This document shows, one piece after another, positions 10,499-19,878 of a stretch of 64,000 bases of DNA. This stretch comes from Pseudomonadales bacterium (GTDB taxonomy: Bacteria; Pseudomonadota; Gammaproteobacteria; Pseudomonadales; Pseudohongiellaceae): NCBI GenBank assembly GCA_012103535.1, contig WLWQ01000001.1, forward strand, positions 1,556,280-1,620,279, given 5' to 3'. The position numbers and the translations under genes were made by a program. How positions within the stretch are numbered: the first letter of the stretch is position 1; the number at the start of each line of letters is the position of its first letter. Below the pieces are notes generated by a model, which saw nothing but the letters and a program-made list of their open reading frames with translations, made no database searches and had not been told where the DNA came from.

Positions 10499-10975
10499 AT
10501 GCACAAACTCATATTTCTCTGCGCTGTTTTATTAACTTCGACAATTTCCTTTGCCCAGGAAGAAGAACGCGAAGCTGTGCTCGAAACGGTACAGAAATTT
10601 TTTACTTCCATCGAAACTCGAGACCGAGACTTGCTGGAGTCGATACTAGTACCGGATTCACTCAATATTTCTGTTAGAGAGTTAGTTGACGGCGAAGCCA
10701 GATTTAGTGTGATGAGCTATGAAGAAGTTGTTACCGCGCTAACTCGTCCGGGTAGAGATGCCAAAGAACGATCCTGGGATGAGACCGTACTAATTCAGGG
10801 CAATATCGCCGTTGTCTGGACACCATACGATTTTTACGTAGATGGGGAATTCAGTCACTGTGGTATCGATTCGTTTCAACTGATTAAGCGTGACGGGCAA
10901 TGGTTGATTAGCAATTCAAGCTGGACCCTGGAAACAGAAGATTGTCCCGAGAGTCCTTTGGGATCTCTAGACTAG
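10499..10975 (+). CDS. Secreted NTF2/SnoaL-like protein (DUF4440 type)
   Basis: The ATG at 10499 starts a signal peptide (MHKLIFLCAVLLTSTISFA-QE); the frame is open 15 bp further upstream. The mature domain of about 140 residues shows the NTF2-like cone pattern: an N-terminal helix (AVLETVQKFFTSIETRDRDLLESIL), then strands ending in GIDSFQLIKRDGQWLISNSSW. Family members bind small hydrophobic ligands or act as simple isomerases, but many have no known activity, and I see no certain catalytic residue. It stands alone, divergent from the propeller gene and convergent with the aldehyde dehydrogenase remnant, 3 bp away. Confidence 0.8.
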   Translation: MHKLIFLCAVLLTSTISFAQEEEREAVLETVQKFFTSIETRDRDLLESILVPDSLNISVRELVDGEARFSVMSYEEVVTALTRPGRDAKERSWDETVLIQGNIAVVWTPYDFYVDGEFSHCGIDSFQLIKRDGQWLISNSSWTLETEDCPESPLGSLD

Positions 10976-10978
10976 TTG

Positions 10979-12412
10979 CTACAGGCTTTTTGATTTAACT
11001 ACCAACATCTTTTCGACTTGCATATCGTGATAAGTATAGGGAATCCCTCCTATGCCATAACCCGATTCTTTTAAACCGGCAAAAGGCATCTAGTCCACTC
11101 GAAAGGCTGTGTGATCATTCACCATGACTGCCGCTGCATTTAATCTTCGATAGGCGTACATAGCCTTGTCGATATCCTGAGTCATGACTGCAGCCTGGAA
11201 GGAATATGGAACATCGTTGGCCAAAGCAATGGCCTGATCCATGTCCTCGTAACTGTTCACGCTAATCACAGGACCAAAAATTTCATGCTTACTCAGGGAT
11301 ACGGTTGCAGGAGGATTCAGTAACACGGTTGGTTGATAGAATGCATCAGAAATTTTTGCACCGCCCGCTATAAGTTGCGCGCCTGCTGCTACTGCCTCAT
11401 CGACCCATTCCGCAACTCGATCCGTTTCCTTGTGCCGAATTATCGGACCAACTTCCGTGGCAGGGTCAGCCGGATCACCTACTTTGAGAGCGTTCGCCAT
11501 TTCACCCAGTCGAGTGGCGATTTCCTCGGCAATTGAATGATGAGCAAAAATTCTTTGCACAGATACGCAAACCTGTCCGGCGTGATAGAAACCGCCTTTT
11601 GCCAACAAGGGCAACATGGCATCCAGGTCAGCATCTTCGGCGACGATTGCCGGTGCCGCTCCGCCATGTTCAAGCGCGCAACGAGTGCCAGGAGCCAGCT
11701 TACTCTTAAGCATCCAGCCCACGTTGCCGCTGCCAATAAAACTGAAAAACGCGATGCGGGAATCGGTCACCATATCGGTGGCGATATCATTGCTGCTTAC
11801 TACTACCGCTTGAGCATATTCTTCCGGCAGACCCGCTTCTCTTAATAGCTCAACAAACTTAAAGCAAGACAGAGCCGTATCAGATGCTGGTTTCACTATC
11901 ACTGGACAACCACTAGCGACTGCGGGACCAACCTGGTGCACGATTAAATTTAAAGGGTGATTAAATGCGCTCACCGCCATTACCAGACCGATGGGCTCGT
12001 GAGATGTCATGGCCAGGCGGTTCATGGAAGCAGGATTAATTCCCATTGGAATTTTAGTGCCGTGTTCTGAACGCACACACTCGATACAGTTTTTTACACC
12101 ATCAATTGCTCTAGCAACTTCTACCTGGGAATCGGCGAAAGGCTTTCCACCCTCACTCAGCGCCAAATTCACTAGCTCATCGAATTGGGCTTGCATTAGC
12201 TCAGCGGTTTTTTCTAACACTGCAACACGTTCATGCACGGGTAACCAGCGAGACCTGTCTTTGAACAAGGCATCAGCATTTACCAATGCTTGTTCCGCAC
12301 CTCGATCATCAATGCGTTCCACCGTACCGACGACCGCGCCATCGAATGGAGATTTGATTTCAACACTGTCAGCCGCGCTGGCTCCAGGCACCATTATTTG
12401 GAAAGAATGCAT
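10979..12412 (-). pseudogene. Aldehyde dehydrogenase interrupted by one in-frame TAG near the C-terminus
   Basis: This NAD(P)-dependent aldehyde dehydrogenase shows the full family core: VSAFNHPLNLIVHQVGPA, the cofactor loop FIGSGNVGW, the general base in LEHGG and the nucleophile Cys in HAGQVCVSVQRIF. The first stop is TAG at 11090-11092, after VMVNDHTAFRVD. The frame then reads MPFAGLKESGYGIGGIPYT and 16 more residues to a TAG at 10979, giving the usual length of 476. ALDHs of this type have Trp here (RVDWMPFAG), so TGG-to-TAG is the likely change. The 36 lost residues include part of the dimer interface, so the short form is probably impaired. It lies 19 bp after the acetolactate-synthase-like gene. 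Confidence 0.88.
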
Positions 12413-12430
12413 GGGTTTTTCCTTTGCTCG

Positions 12431-14068
12431 CTAGATAGGACAGACTAAGTTACCAAGCTTTTCAGTTAGCTTCACGTTTTCTGAATAATCTACAGGCACA
12501 TCAATAACAACTACTGTATTGTCTTCGATCGCTTGTTTAATTGTTGGGAGTAGTTCATTGGCCGCATTGACGCGATAGCCCTTAGCCCCAAAACTCTCCG
12601 CATACTTAACAAAGTCTGGATTGTTAAAGTCTATGTTCGAGTCTCTGCCGAAATGACGATCCTGATGCCATTTGATTAATCCGTACTTACTGTCATTCCA
12701 GATCATTATGATCATGGCAATGTTATGCCGCAGCGCTGTCTCAATTTCCTGTGAATTCATCATAAATCCAGCGTCACCATTTATCGTCATAACTGTCTGC
12801 TCTGGGCAAACCATCTTGGCGGCCATGGCACCGGGTAAGCCAATCCCCATTGAAGCGAATCCGTTTGAAATTATGCAGGTGTTTGGCGCCTCCGCCTGAT
12901 ACATCCGTGCAATCCACATCTTGTGGGCACCGACGTCGGAGATAAGAATATCCTGGTTGTCGAGCGCTTCACGCACATCACAAAGAATGCGCTGTGGCTT
13001 CATTGGAAAACTCTCATCGTTTGCCATGGCCGTGAGTTCATCGACAATGACTTTGCGCAGTTCATCGCTGTATGCATTTGAATTTGGTGTCGTTACCTCA
13101 CCAATTTGAACCAATGAATCAGCGATATCTCCAATAACACCCAATTCCAATATGTAGTGCTCATCAACTTCTGCATAGCTCTGGTCGATATGGATAATTT
13201 TTTTGTCTTTGTTCTGATGCCAGGATTGAGGATGATATTCCACCATGTCGAAGCCAACACAGATAATGACATCGGCGCGATCGAATCCGCAGGCGACATA
13301 ATCATGGGCTTGCAGGCCCACTGTGCCTAAGGATAAATCATGTGAAAACGGAATCGCTCCTTTGGCCATGAAGGTTGTTGCAACTGGAATATTGAGCTTC
13401 TCTGCAAACTTAACCAACTCATCACTGGCGCTTCCGCGAATCACGCCATTACCGGCCATAATAATTGGATACTGAGCCTTAGAAATTAACTCTGCCGCCT
13501 GCTGCACTTTCTCTTCCGGAGGTTCCGGTGCGACAGGTGCCTGAACTCTTAGGGGGAAGCTGACCTCTGCCAATTGTTCGCCTGCGATGTTTTCAGGAAA
13601 ACTGATAAAGGCACCACCAGGCTTTTCCGCCTGGGCATCTTTAAATGCCTTACGCACTACTTCCGGAATGATGTCGGCATGAATAATCTCGGTACTGTAT
13701 TTGGAAATTGGCTCGAACAAATTAACCAGGTCCAAGATCTGATGACTCTCTTTGTGCATGCGGGTAGTAGCGCCCTGACCAGCAATACCAATGATTGGGG
13801 CGCGATCCATGTTGGCATCAGCAAATCCAGTCACCAGATTAGTTGCACCAGGCCCTAGAGTGCCTAAACAGACCCCTGCCTTGCCCGTAAGACGTCCATA
13901 CACATCAGCCATAAAAGCAGCGCCTTGTTCGTGTCTTACCGTAACGAATTTGATGGAGCTATCGAGCAAGGCATCCATCACATCGATATTCTCTTCGCCG
14001 GGAATACCGAAGATTGTTTCGACACCTTCGTTTTCTAAACATTTGACGAATAATTCTGAGGCTTTCAT
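12431..14068 (-). CDS. Acetolactate synthase large-subunit family, thiamine-diphosphate enzyme
   Basis: This 545-residue protein has the three-part TPP-enzyme fold. The activating Glu47 lies in TVRHEQGAAFMADVYGRLTGK, the central domain has PIIMAGNGVIRGSA, and the C-terminal TPP/Mg motif is GDAGFMMNSQEIETALRHNIAMI...WND. Acetolactate synthases condense two pyruvates or pyruvate plus 2-oxobutyrate; close relatives include other carboligases and decarboxylases. No small regulatory subunit gene (ilvN/ilvH) is adjacent, and the neighbours are an aldehyde dehydrogenase, an SDR and a thiolase-like protein, so a catabolic carboligase role is as likely as branched-chain amino acid synthesis. The substrate is uncertain. 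Confidence 0.82.
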   Translation of the reverse strand: MKASELFVKCLENEGVETIFGIPGEENIDVMDALLDSSIKFVTVRHEQGAAFMADVYGRLTGKAGVCLGTLGPGATNLVTGFADANMDRAPIIGIAGQGATTRMHKESHQILDLVNLFEPISKYSTEIIHADIIPEVVRKAFKDAQAEKPGGAFISFPENIAGEQLAEVSFPLRVQAPVAPEPPEEKVQQAAELISKAQYPIIMAGNGVIRGSASDELVKFAEKLNIPVATTFMAKGAIPFSHDLSLGTVGLQAHDYVACGFDRADVIICVGFDMVEYHPQSWHQNKDKKIIHIDQSYAEVDEHYILELGVIGDIADSLVQIGEVTTPNSNAYSDELRKVIVDELTAMANDESFPMKPQRILCDVREALDNQDILISDVGAHKMWIARMYQAEAPNTCIISNGFASMGIGLPGAMAAKMVCPEQTVMTINGDAGFMMNSQEIETALRHNIAMIIMIWNDSKYGLIKWHQDRHFGRDSNIDFNNPDFVKYAESFGAKGYRVNAANELLPTIKQAIEDNTVVVIDVPVDYSENVKLTEKLGNLVCPI

Positions 14069-14185
14069 GCAAAGCTCCTGCAGTTGTGGTGACTAAACTC
14101 GTCACGAATGATCTATGGTCGATTGCGCTAGTCAATGACAGGAAGACAAGACCGGCATATCAGAATTTTGTTTCACTGTAGGCTG

Positions 14186-14944
14186 CTAGCTGCGTAGATA
14201 GGACGCACCGTTTACATCGATAATAGTACCAGTGGTAAATTCGGCTCCTGCTGAAGCAAGAAATAAGACTGCATGGGCTACTTCTTCAGGTTTTGCCACT
14301 CGGTTAAATGGACTCTGCCCTCTGATTTCATCCCCTTTCGGCCCGGCAAAAAGATCTTGGGTCATTTCAGTCTCTACGAATCCCGGCGCTACTGCTCCCA
14401 CAAAGATATTGTGTGGCGCTAATGCCAACGCCAACGATTGACTCAAGGAATTCAATCCAGCTTTACTGGCCCCATAGGCAGGTTGCGTCGGTTCTCCGCG
14501 GAATGCACCACGAGAACTTACATTAACAATGCGACCGGAACCATTTTCGATCATGTGTTGAGCTACGCAGAAACAAAGATTAGCTGGTCCGATTAAATTG
14601 GTTTGCAGTGTTTGCTGCCAGGCGGATTGCCAATCTTCAAAACTGACCTGATCAACAGCATGATCAATTCCAATGCCAGCATTGTTTACCAGGATATCGA
14701 TTTGCCCAAACTGGCTAATGGCTTCTGCGACCACATTTTCCACATCTTCAGCGCGACCAACGTCTCCCTGCAAGGCAATATGGCCGGAACCAGCAAGAAG
14801 TTCGAGCGCTTCGTCCGCTGCAGCCTGGTTGGATCTATAGACAATCGCTACTCGCGCTCCTTTTGCTGCAAAAGCTTGAGCAATCGCGCGGCCAATGCCC
14901 CGTGATCCACCGGAAACGAGGACTGACTTGCTAGTAAAGTCCAT
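14186..14944 (-). CDS. SDR-family oxidoreductase (FabG-like)
   Basis: A classical short-chain dehydrogenase of 252 residues. It has the nucleotide motif GGSRGIGRAIAQAF near the start, NNAGIG, the catalytic Ser in NVSSRGAF, YGASKAG (YxxxK), and PGFVETEM after the active site. The arginine-bearing segment after strand 2 (YRSNQAA) suggests NADP(H). FabG-type enzymes reduce 3-oxoacyl groups, but isolated SDRs like this often act on other carbonyl compounds. It lies about 115 bp before the acetolactate-synthase-like gene and 36 bp after the DUF1428 gene on the same strand, consistent with one long transcript. Confidence 0.87.
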   Translation of the reverse strand: MDFTSKSVLVSGGSRGIGRAIAQAFAAKGARVAIVYRSNQAAADEALELLAGSGHIALQGDVGRAEDVENVVAEAISQFGQIDILVNNAGIGIDHAVDQVSFEDWQSAWQQTLQTNLIGPANLCFCVAQHMIENGSGRIVNVSSRGAFRGEPTQPAYGASKAGLNSLSQSLALALAPHNIFVGAVAPGFVETEMTQDLFAGPKGDEIRGQSPFNRVAKPEEVAHAVLFLASAGAEFTTGTIIDVNGASYLRS

Positions 14945-14980
14945 TGTTAAGGAATGTTAAGTAGCGATTGCATTCGAAGA

Positions 14981-15337
14981 TCAAATAAACGATTTAAATC
15001 CACCGTACGCCATTCGACTTGGATCAAATCCTGAATCTGCAGAAGTCATCACTTCCGCCATTCTTGGATCGGCGGCTACCTTTTCGTTTGCCAGGTCACG
15101 TGCTTCTCGAGAAGCAAATGCCACCCATCCAAACAAGACCACTTCATCTTCGTGTGCACCAACGAGATTTACGAAGGAACTGGTTCCTTCCAAATTCATG
15201 TCGTCTCCCACAAATTCTTGATAGCTAAGTGCACCATGTTCCTTCCAAACCTCTGCAGCAACATCGACAACGCGCTTATATTCATCAAGCTTTTCCCGCG
15301 GAATGGGAAAGGCGAATCCGTCTATGTAATTAGTCAT
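14981..15337 (-). CDS. DUF1428 family protein
   Basis: This 118-residue protein begins MTNYIDGFAFPIPREKLDEY and contains WKEHGALSYQEFVGDD and VLFGWVAFASREARDLANEK, matching the DUF1428 family, small ferredoxin-like alpha/beta-barrel proteins found widely in proteobacteria. Length is normal. No biochemical role is established to my knowledge; the fold resembles small dimeric monooxygenase-like and EthD-like domains. A tctcct-complement ribosome-binding site precedes the ATG. It sits between the GAPDH and SDR genes in the minus-strand run. Confidence 0.82.
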   Translation of the reverse strand: MTNYIDGFAFPIPREKLDEYKRVVDVAAEVWKEHGALSYQEFVGDDMNLEGTSSFVNLVGAHEDEVVLFGWVAFASREARDLANEKVAADPRMAEVMTSADSGFDPSRMAYGGFKSFI

Positions 15338-15391
15338 CTTTTCTCCTATTGGGGTAACTGAATCTCGGCTATTCGGCCGAAAAATAGGTTT

Positions 15392-16414
15392 CTATGAAGC
15401 TTCTATGCCATCAAGTTTTGCCAAGCGTCCAATGAGCTCCTCAACTCGAGTGCTGTATCCCCATTCGTTGTCATACCAGCTCACTACTTTGACCAGATTT
15501 CCATCCATGACTTGAGTGAGTTGTGAATCGAAGATGCTGGAATGAGAATTGCCGATGATGTCGCTGCTAACAATTTCCTCTTCGGAATATTGCAGGATGT
15601 TTTTCATCGTTCCCGCTGCGGCTTTTGCCATCGCCTCGTTAATTGCCTCCACTGTAACCGTCATTTCGACTTCCACTGTCATGTCGACGATGCTGCCATC
15701 GGGCACCGGTACCCGCATTGCCAGGCCATCCAGTTTTCCCTCTAATTCAGGTATCACTATGCCAATAGCCTTCGCAGCTCCGGTTGAAGTAGGAACGATG
15801 TTGGTAGCCGCATTACGGGATCTGCGCTTGTCCTTATGCGGGGAATCGATTAGTCGTTGGGAGGATGTGTAAGCATGAACTGTAGTTAACAAGCCGCGCT
15901 TTATCCCAAAATTTTCATGCAACACTTTAGCCAAAGGCGCAGCACAATTGGTGGTGCAACTGGCATTGCTGACAATCTTTGTTTGCGGAGTTACAACTTC
16001 ATCATTAACACCGGTAACCAGAGTTGCTTCGAGTTCATCTTTAGCCGGCACGGTAAGTATTAGTCGCTTGGCGCCAGCCGCCAGATGTTTTTCCAGATCA
16101 ACTAAATAACGAAACGCACCTGAACTCTCTATAACGTAGTCCACTCCCATTTCTGCCCAGGGTAATTTCGCTGGATCAGATATGTTTAAGACCTTAAACG
16201 GATCACCATCGATGATCATCTGGTCTTCATGAAGTTTTACTGTGCCGGGATAGGTGCCATGGATGCTGTCATATTTAAACGCATAGCTAAGCTGATCCGC
16301 CGTTGCCAAATCGTTTACCGCAACCACATCGTAGTGACCGCGCAGCTTGGCAATGCGCATGATGGTGCGGCCGATTCGACCGAATCCGTTGATGGCTATT
16401 TTTGGAACTGACAT
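15392..16414 (-). CDS. gap: Type I glyceraldehyde-3-phosphate dehydrogenase
   Basis: The 340-residue enzyme oxidises glyceraldehyde 3-phosphate to 1,3-bisphosphoglycerate in the cytosol. INGFGRIGR is the dinucleotide fold, SNASCTTNC carries the catalytic Cys153, and HAYTSSQRLIDSPHKDKRRSR and WYDNEWGYSTRVEELIGRL are the phosphate-binding and C-terminal family motifs. After strand 2 it has VNDLA rather than the VNDPF of classical glycolytic enzymes; Leu there is shared with some GapB/Epd-like enzymes, so NADP use or an erythrose-4-phosphate role cannot be excluded. No pgk, fba or tkt gene is nearby, which is unusual for the main glycolytic copy. Confidence 0.88.
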   Translation of the reverse strand: MSVPKIAINGFGRIGRTIMRIAKLRGHYDVVAVNDLATADQLSYAFKYDSIHGTYPGTVKLHEDQMIIDGDPFKVLNISDPAKLPWAEMGVDYVIESSGAFRYLVDLEKHLAAGAKRLILTVPAKDELEATLVTGVNDEVVTPQTKIVSNASCTTNCAAPLAKVLHENFGIKRGLLTTVHAYTSSQRLIDSPHKDKRRSRNAATNIVPTSTGAAKAIGIVIPELEGKLDGLAMRVPVPDGSIVDMTVEVEMTVTVEAINEAMAKAAAGTMKNILQYSEEEIVSSDIIGNSHSSIFDSQLTQVMDGNLVKVVSWYDNEWGYSTRVEELIGRLAKLDGIEAS

Positions 16415-16433
16415 AAATACCCTTACTCTGTTA

Positions 16434-17402
16434 TTAACCGACCAACATTTGCTCTGTAAGATCCCACAATCTCAAGGCACTGTCTTCATTTGCAGCCCAG
16501 GGCGCTACATCAACATAAGGTGGTGAATCTTCAGTCGCCAAATTTGCCACATCGCAGTCTTCACAATAGAGACCACCGGTATTCGCCAAAGCTGGGCTGG
16601 TAGCGGCCCAAAGCGTCGTGGTACATCCCTGCGTCGTTGACTTAAACAGAGACGCAGCAAGTTCAGATAAATTTCCCTCGGCATCGGTCCAACCTAAGGC
16701 CTGCATCTCTTCGTTATCCAGATGTCTCTGCAATGGCGTCATGATGCCGCCTGGATGAACGGAAAATGCTTGCACACCCTGGTCGCGGTATTTCATATCC
16801 AAACCGAGAGCAAACAATGCGTTAGCAGATTTCGATTGGGCATAGGCAGTCCATTTTTCATAGGGATTGTTATTGTAATGGATGTCATCCCAGAGTATGT
16901 CGGAGCGCTTATGCCCGATGGAAGACAAACAGACAACGCGGGAACCATTTGCTGCTAATAATTGCGGCAGTAGTTCGGTAGTTAAGACGAAATGCCCAAG
17001 ATGATTAACTGCAAACTGGGATTCCCAGTTATTACCTACTCGAGTTTCGGGGCAGGCCATGATTCCGGCATTGTTAATGAGTAAATGCAGGTCATTTTCC
17101 GCGGCAGCTACCGATTGGGCAAAAGTCTTGACGCTATCCAGATCCGCCAGATCCATTTCGGCTACAACTACGTCCCCAGTCATAGACTTAAGGTTCTCTT
17201 CAGCCTTTGCCGGATCTCTTACTGGCACATACACTTTTACGCCTCGATCGGAAAGTGCTCGAGTGGTTTCCAAACCAATGCCGGAATAACCTCCAGTTAC
17301 AACTGCAACCTTGCCGTCTAGATCAATCCCCTCGAGAATCTGAGAGGGTTCTGATTTCGCAATAAATCCAGAGTCGGTTTTTTTCTGAATACGTTCAGTC
17401 AT
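16434..17402 (-). CDS. SDR-family oxidoreductase (retinol dehydrogenase / WWOX-like)
   Basis: This 322-residue protein belongs to the extended-tail SDR group related to retinol and protochlorophyllide-reductase-like dehydrogenases. Visible motifs are VVTGGYSGIGLETTRAL (cofactor), LINNAGIMACPE, CLSSIGHKRSD (catalytic Ser region), YAQSKSANALFALGLD (YxxxK) and SVHPGGIMTPLQRHL. The tail ends LWDLTEQMLVG, typical of this group. The acceptor is unknown. It lies between gap (20-bp gap) and the thiolase-like gene (28-bp gap), so co-transcription is likely. Confidence 0.85.
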   Translation of the reverse strand: MTERIQKKTDSGFIAKSEPSQILEGIDLDGKVAVVTGGYSGIGLETTRALSDRGVKVYVPVRDPAKAEENLKSMTGDVVVAEMDLADLDSVKTFAQSVAAAENDLHLLINNAGIMACPETRVGNNWESQFAVNHLGHFVLTTELLPQLLAANGSRVVCLSSIGHKRSDILWDDIHYNNNPYEKWTAYAQSKSANALFALGLDMKYRDQGVQAFSVHPGGIMTPLQRHLDNEEMQALGWTDAEGNLSELAASLFKSTTQGCTTTLWAATSPALANTGGLYCEDCDVANLATEDSPPYVDVAPWAANEDSALRLWDLTEQMLVG

Positions 17403-17429
17403 GTTTAATCCTACTTTACTGCTTAAGTA

Positions 17430-18968
17430 CTAGGCCGGAATAAATAAATTCATTCCGTCGTTGTTGCTTACTGTACCAGGTCGACCTATTTGTTCCGATA
17501 TTGTCATGCCAGTTAGTAAATCCTGGTCGACTGGTGTGTTAGCGACAAAGCGCTGGCCGCTGTCAGTTAACCTGCCAATCACTATACCTTTATCCGGCGA
17601 GCCTTTAACAAAACAAACGGTGTAAGTTTCGATTAGCGCTGGCCCAGCAGGCGCTTCAGTGAAATCAGGGCTGACAAGATCATCCACCTGGTGCTGATAA
17701 TTGCTGGGGCTTTCCCGCTCCCATTTACCTGCAAAAGGTTTTGCGGAATAGATCCCAGTGGAGTGCTTTGAGAGATAACCACCATTGGCGGTCACCATGC
17801 CATAGTGACCTGGATTTGCGCGCAGCAGTGGCAACATCGATGCGAGACCGTGGGTGGAATAATTGTTTCCGGGGCCGCCAAAAAATGGGAGACCTCCAGT
17901 TAAGGTAAATCCTCTTGGATCATCATAAGCCAAACCAAGTTCATCACAAGTCAATTCGACTGCCGAAGGAAAACAGGAATAGAAATCGAAGTAATTGATG
18001 TCATCGACTTCGATTCCGGCCATTGCCATGGCAGCGCGAGTGTTTACTCCGATGGCCGGCGCCGAATAATAGTTAACGCGATCTGTTACGTTAATTTTTT
18101 CATTGGCTTCGGCACAGCCGTGCAAATAAACCCATTTCCCAGGATCGATGCCTAACTCTTTCGCTTTGCCAACCGAAGTCATGATGACTGCCGCACCGAG
18201 ATTGACTCCATCCATGGCATTCATCCATTTCGGATAGGGAAAGCCAATCCAGCGGTTTTCTGGAGTGATGGTAGTAAGTTCTTCCGCTGTACGCCGAGTC
18301 CCATAAAACGAATATGGATTATTGGCCGCAACTTCGGAGAACTTTTCGAAGAGAGAACCCATTTGCTGCATATGCTCTTCAATACTAAAGCCCTGGTGTT
18401 GGCGAAGCGCATTCTCAAACAATGGATAAGTTTGAATTGGAATACCAACACCATGGGCAAACTCATGAGGAGTGAATAATTTTTCTCCCAGTCCCCTGTC
18501 TTCTTGAGAGCCCTCATAATCTTCCTGCCAATCGAGCATGATGTCGTTGCGCAAGGCAGTTTGTGCAGTCTTGATCGCCTCGGAACCCGCCAACAATACG
18601 ACCCCAACATCGCCTGCAGTAATCCGCTCCGCCATCTCGTTGATGTATTTTTGCGGCGTATTACCGCCCACATTGCCGTAAATAGCATTTACTGGATTCG
18701 CACCGATACGGTGAGCAACAGCACGTGGCGGATTTTCTGCCCGTCCAAACGGAATTTGTAGACGCGGGCGATTAGTCGAGTCTGGGAATATTCGTATAGA
18801 AATAATTGTATCGATGTGGGACGCGATGGAATCGCCTTTTCCAGTATCAGCAAGCGCCGCCTTTGCGGCCTCAGCGGCTATCCCCATTGGTGGCAGCGCC
18901 GATTCCGGATTGAATTCTTTTTCCGTGAACTGACCACCACCAACCAATATTGGCGTTGAATCTTCCAT
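17430..18968 (-). CDS. Thiolase-fold protein (acetyl-CoA acetyltransferase / SCP2-thiolase-like)
   Basis: The 512-residue protein resembles the SCP2-thiolase-like group often annotated as acetyl-CoA acetyltransferase. The N-terminal half has GVVLLAGSEAIKTAQTALR, the C-terminal half has FDFYSCFPSAVELTCDELGL and GGLPFFGGPGNNYSTHGLASM, which corresponds to the conserved thiolase loop near the active site. I do not see a cysteine at the place of the usual thiolase nucleophile (the NVGGNTPQ region), so classical thiolysis is doubtful; an acyl-CoA binding or condensing role is possible. A C-terminal OB-like tail (ETYTVCFVKGSPDKGIVIGRL) is present. It is the fourth of the closely spaced minus-strand metabolic genes here. 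Confidence 0.75.
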   Translation of the reverse strand: MEDSTPILVGGGQFTEKEFNPESALPPMGIAAEAAKAALADTGKGDSIASHIDTIISIRIFPDSTNRPRLQIPFGRAENPPRAVAHRIGANPVNAIYGNVGGNTPQKYINEMAERITAGDVGVVLLAGSEAIKTAQTALRNDIMLDWQEDYEGSQEDRGLGEKLFTPHEFAHGVGIPIQTYPLFENALRQHQGFSIEEHMQQMGSLFEKFSEVAANNPYSFYGTRRTAEELTTITPENRWIGFPYPKWMNAMDGVNLGAAVIMTSVGKAKELGIDPGKWVYLHGCAEANEKINVTDRVNYYSAPAIGVNTRAAMAMAGIEVDDINYFDFYSCFPSAVELTCDELGLAYDDPRGFTLTGGLPFFGGPGNNYSTHGLASMLPLLRANPGHYGMVTANGGYLSKHSTGIYSAKPFAGKWERESPSNYQHQVDDLVSPDFTEAPAGPALIETYTVCFVKGSPDKGIVIGRLTDSGQRFVANTPVDQDLLTGMTISEQIGRPGTVSNNDGMNLFIPA

Positions 18969-19002
18969 TAATTATTCCTGAAGATGAGCTGCAAATAAGT
19001 GT

Positions 19003-19866
19003 TTAGCGCTGAAAACTCGGTTCCATGAGTGAGCGAAAATCCACGCCCCAACGATCATCTCTTTTACTGAGTACCCACAAGGCGGGAACGGTTCGATACT
19101 TTTCATTATTTTGATCATAGCGCTCAAAGGCAAATTCGAAAAATACCCGAGTCGGTGTTGCGTAAGTCACTTGCAAGTCGATACGCTCGCTACGCAACCA
19201 ATTTTCCTGTTCACGTATGCTATTGAAATTCACATTTGCCAGTGGCGATGATTCGTCTTCGGCGTGTATGAAGAAGTTCTGGTTCAACATTATTTGCGGC
19301 AGATGAACCACCCTACTTAACGCCGTGTTGTCCGCGTTGTTAAATGCGGTAAAAAACTCTTCGATGGTTTCTGTTGCTTCTTGAATAGCAGTGTCGACTT
19401 CCGCAGAATTATGTCGCCCAAACAGAGGATCGCCACCACGGTACTGCATACCCCATTCACCGTCTTGTTTTGACCATACGTAGTAAACGAGCCCGCTCAT
19501 ATAGACTTCACCATTCGGTCGCATGCGACTGAACTCTACGGTGAAATTTACTTTGTCGTGGGAAGCTTGTCGTGCAATTACATTGTTGAAGCTGCTGCTA
19601 CCCCAACCCTGCTGGCGGAGATTGTCGTAGCCTACGAACCAATCCTCAGGTTCCTGTATTATAACAAAGCCATTTGGACCATGACTGATGTGAGGAAAAC
19701 TCAACTCTTTTCTTACTGCAGCATCATCACCACTATTCCACATCTCAATAAATCGATCTATTGATGCTCTTGCTTCTTGCACTGCATCAGTGAAATCTTG
19801 CCCATGGCTTTGTTGAAGCGGCAGAAATACTAATAGGATTGTAATAGTTGTATGAATAATTCTCAT
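19003..19866 (-). CDS. Secreted protein with two tandem NTF2-like domains
   Basis: The 287-residue protein starts with a signal peptide (MRIIHTTITILLVFLPLQQS, cleavage near SHG-QD). The mature part is an internal duplication. Residues about 28-140 and 155-285 share the order helix (ARASIDRFIEMWNSGDDAAV / ATETIEEFFTAFNNADNTAL), FPHISHGPNGFVII / LPQIMLNQNFFIHA, then strands ending VWSKQDGEWGMQYRG / VLSKRDDRWGVDFRS. Each half resembles a SnoaL/NTF2-like cone. No enzyme function can be assigned. It lies 34 bp upstream of the thiolase-like gene and 12 bp downstream of the beta-lactamase-fold gene. Confidence 0.75.
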   Translation of the reverse strand: MRIIHTTITILLVFLPLQQSHGQDFTDAVQEARASIDRFIEMWNSGDDAAVRKELSFPHISHGPNGFVIIQEPEDWFVGYDNLRQQGWGSSSFNNVIARQASHDKVNFTVEFSRMRPNGEVYMSGLVYYVWSKQDGEWGMQYRGGDPLFGRHNSAEVDTAIQEATETIEEFFTAFNNADNTALSRVVHLPQIMLNQNFFIHAEDESSPLANVNFNSIREQENWLRSERIDLQVTYATPTRVFFEFAFERYDQNNEKYRTVPALWVLSKRDDRWGVDFRSLMEPSFQR

Positions 19867-19878
19867 TGCATCTGTCTT

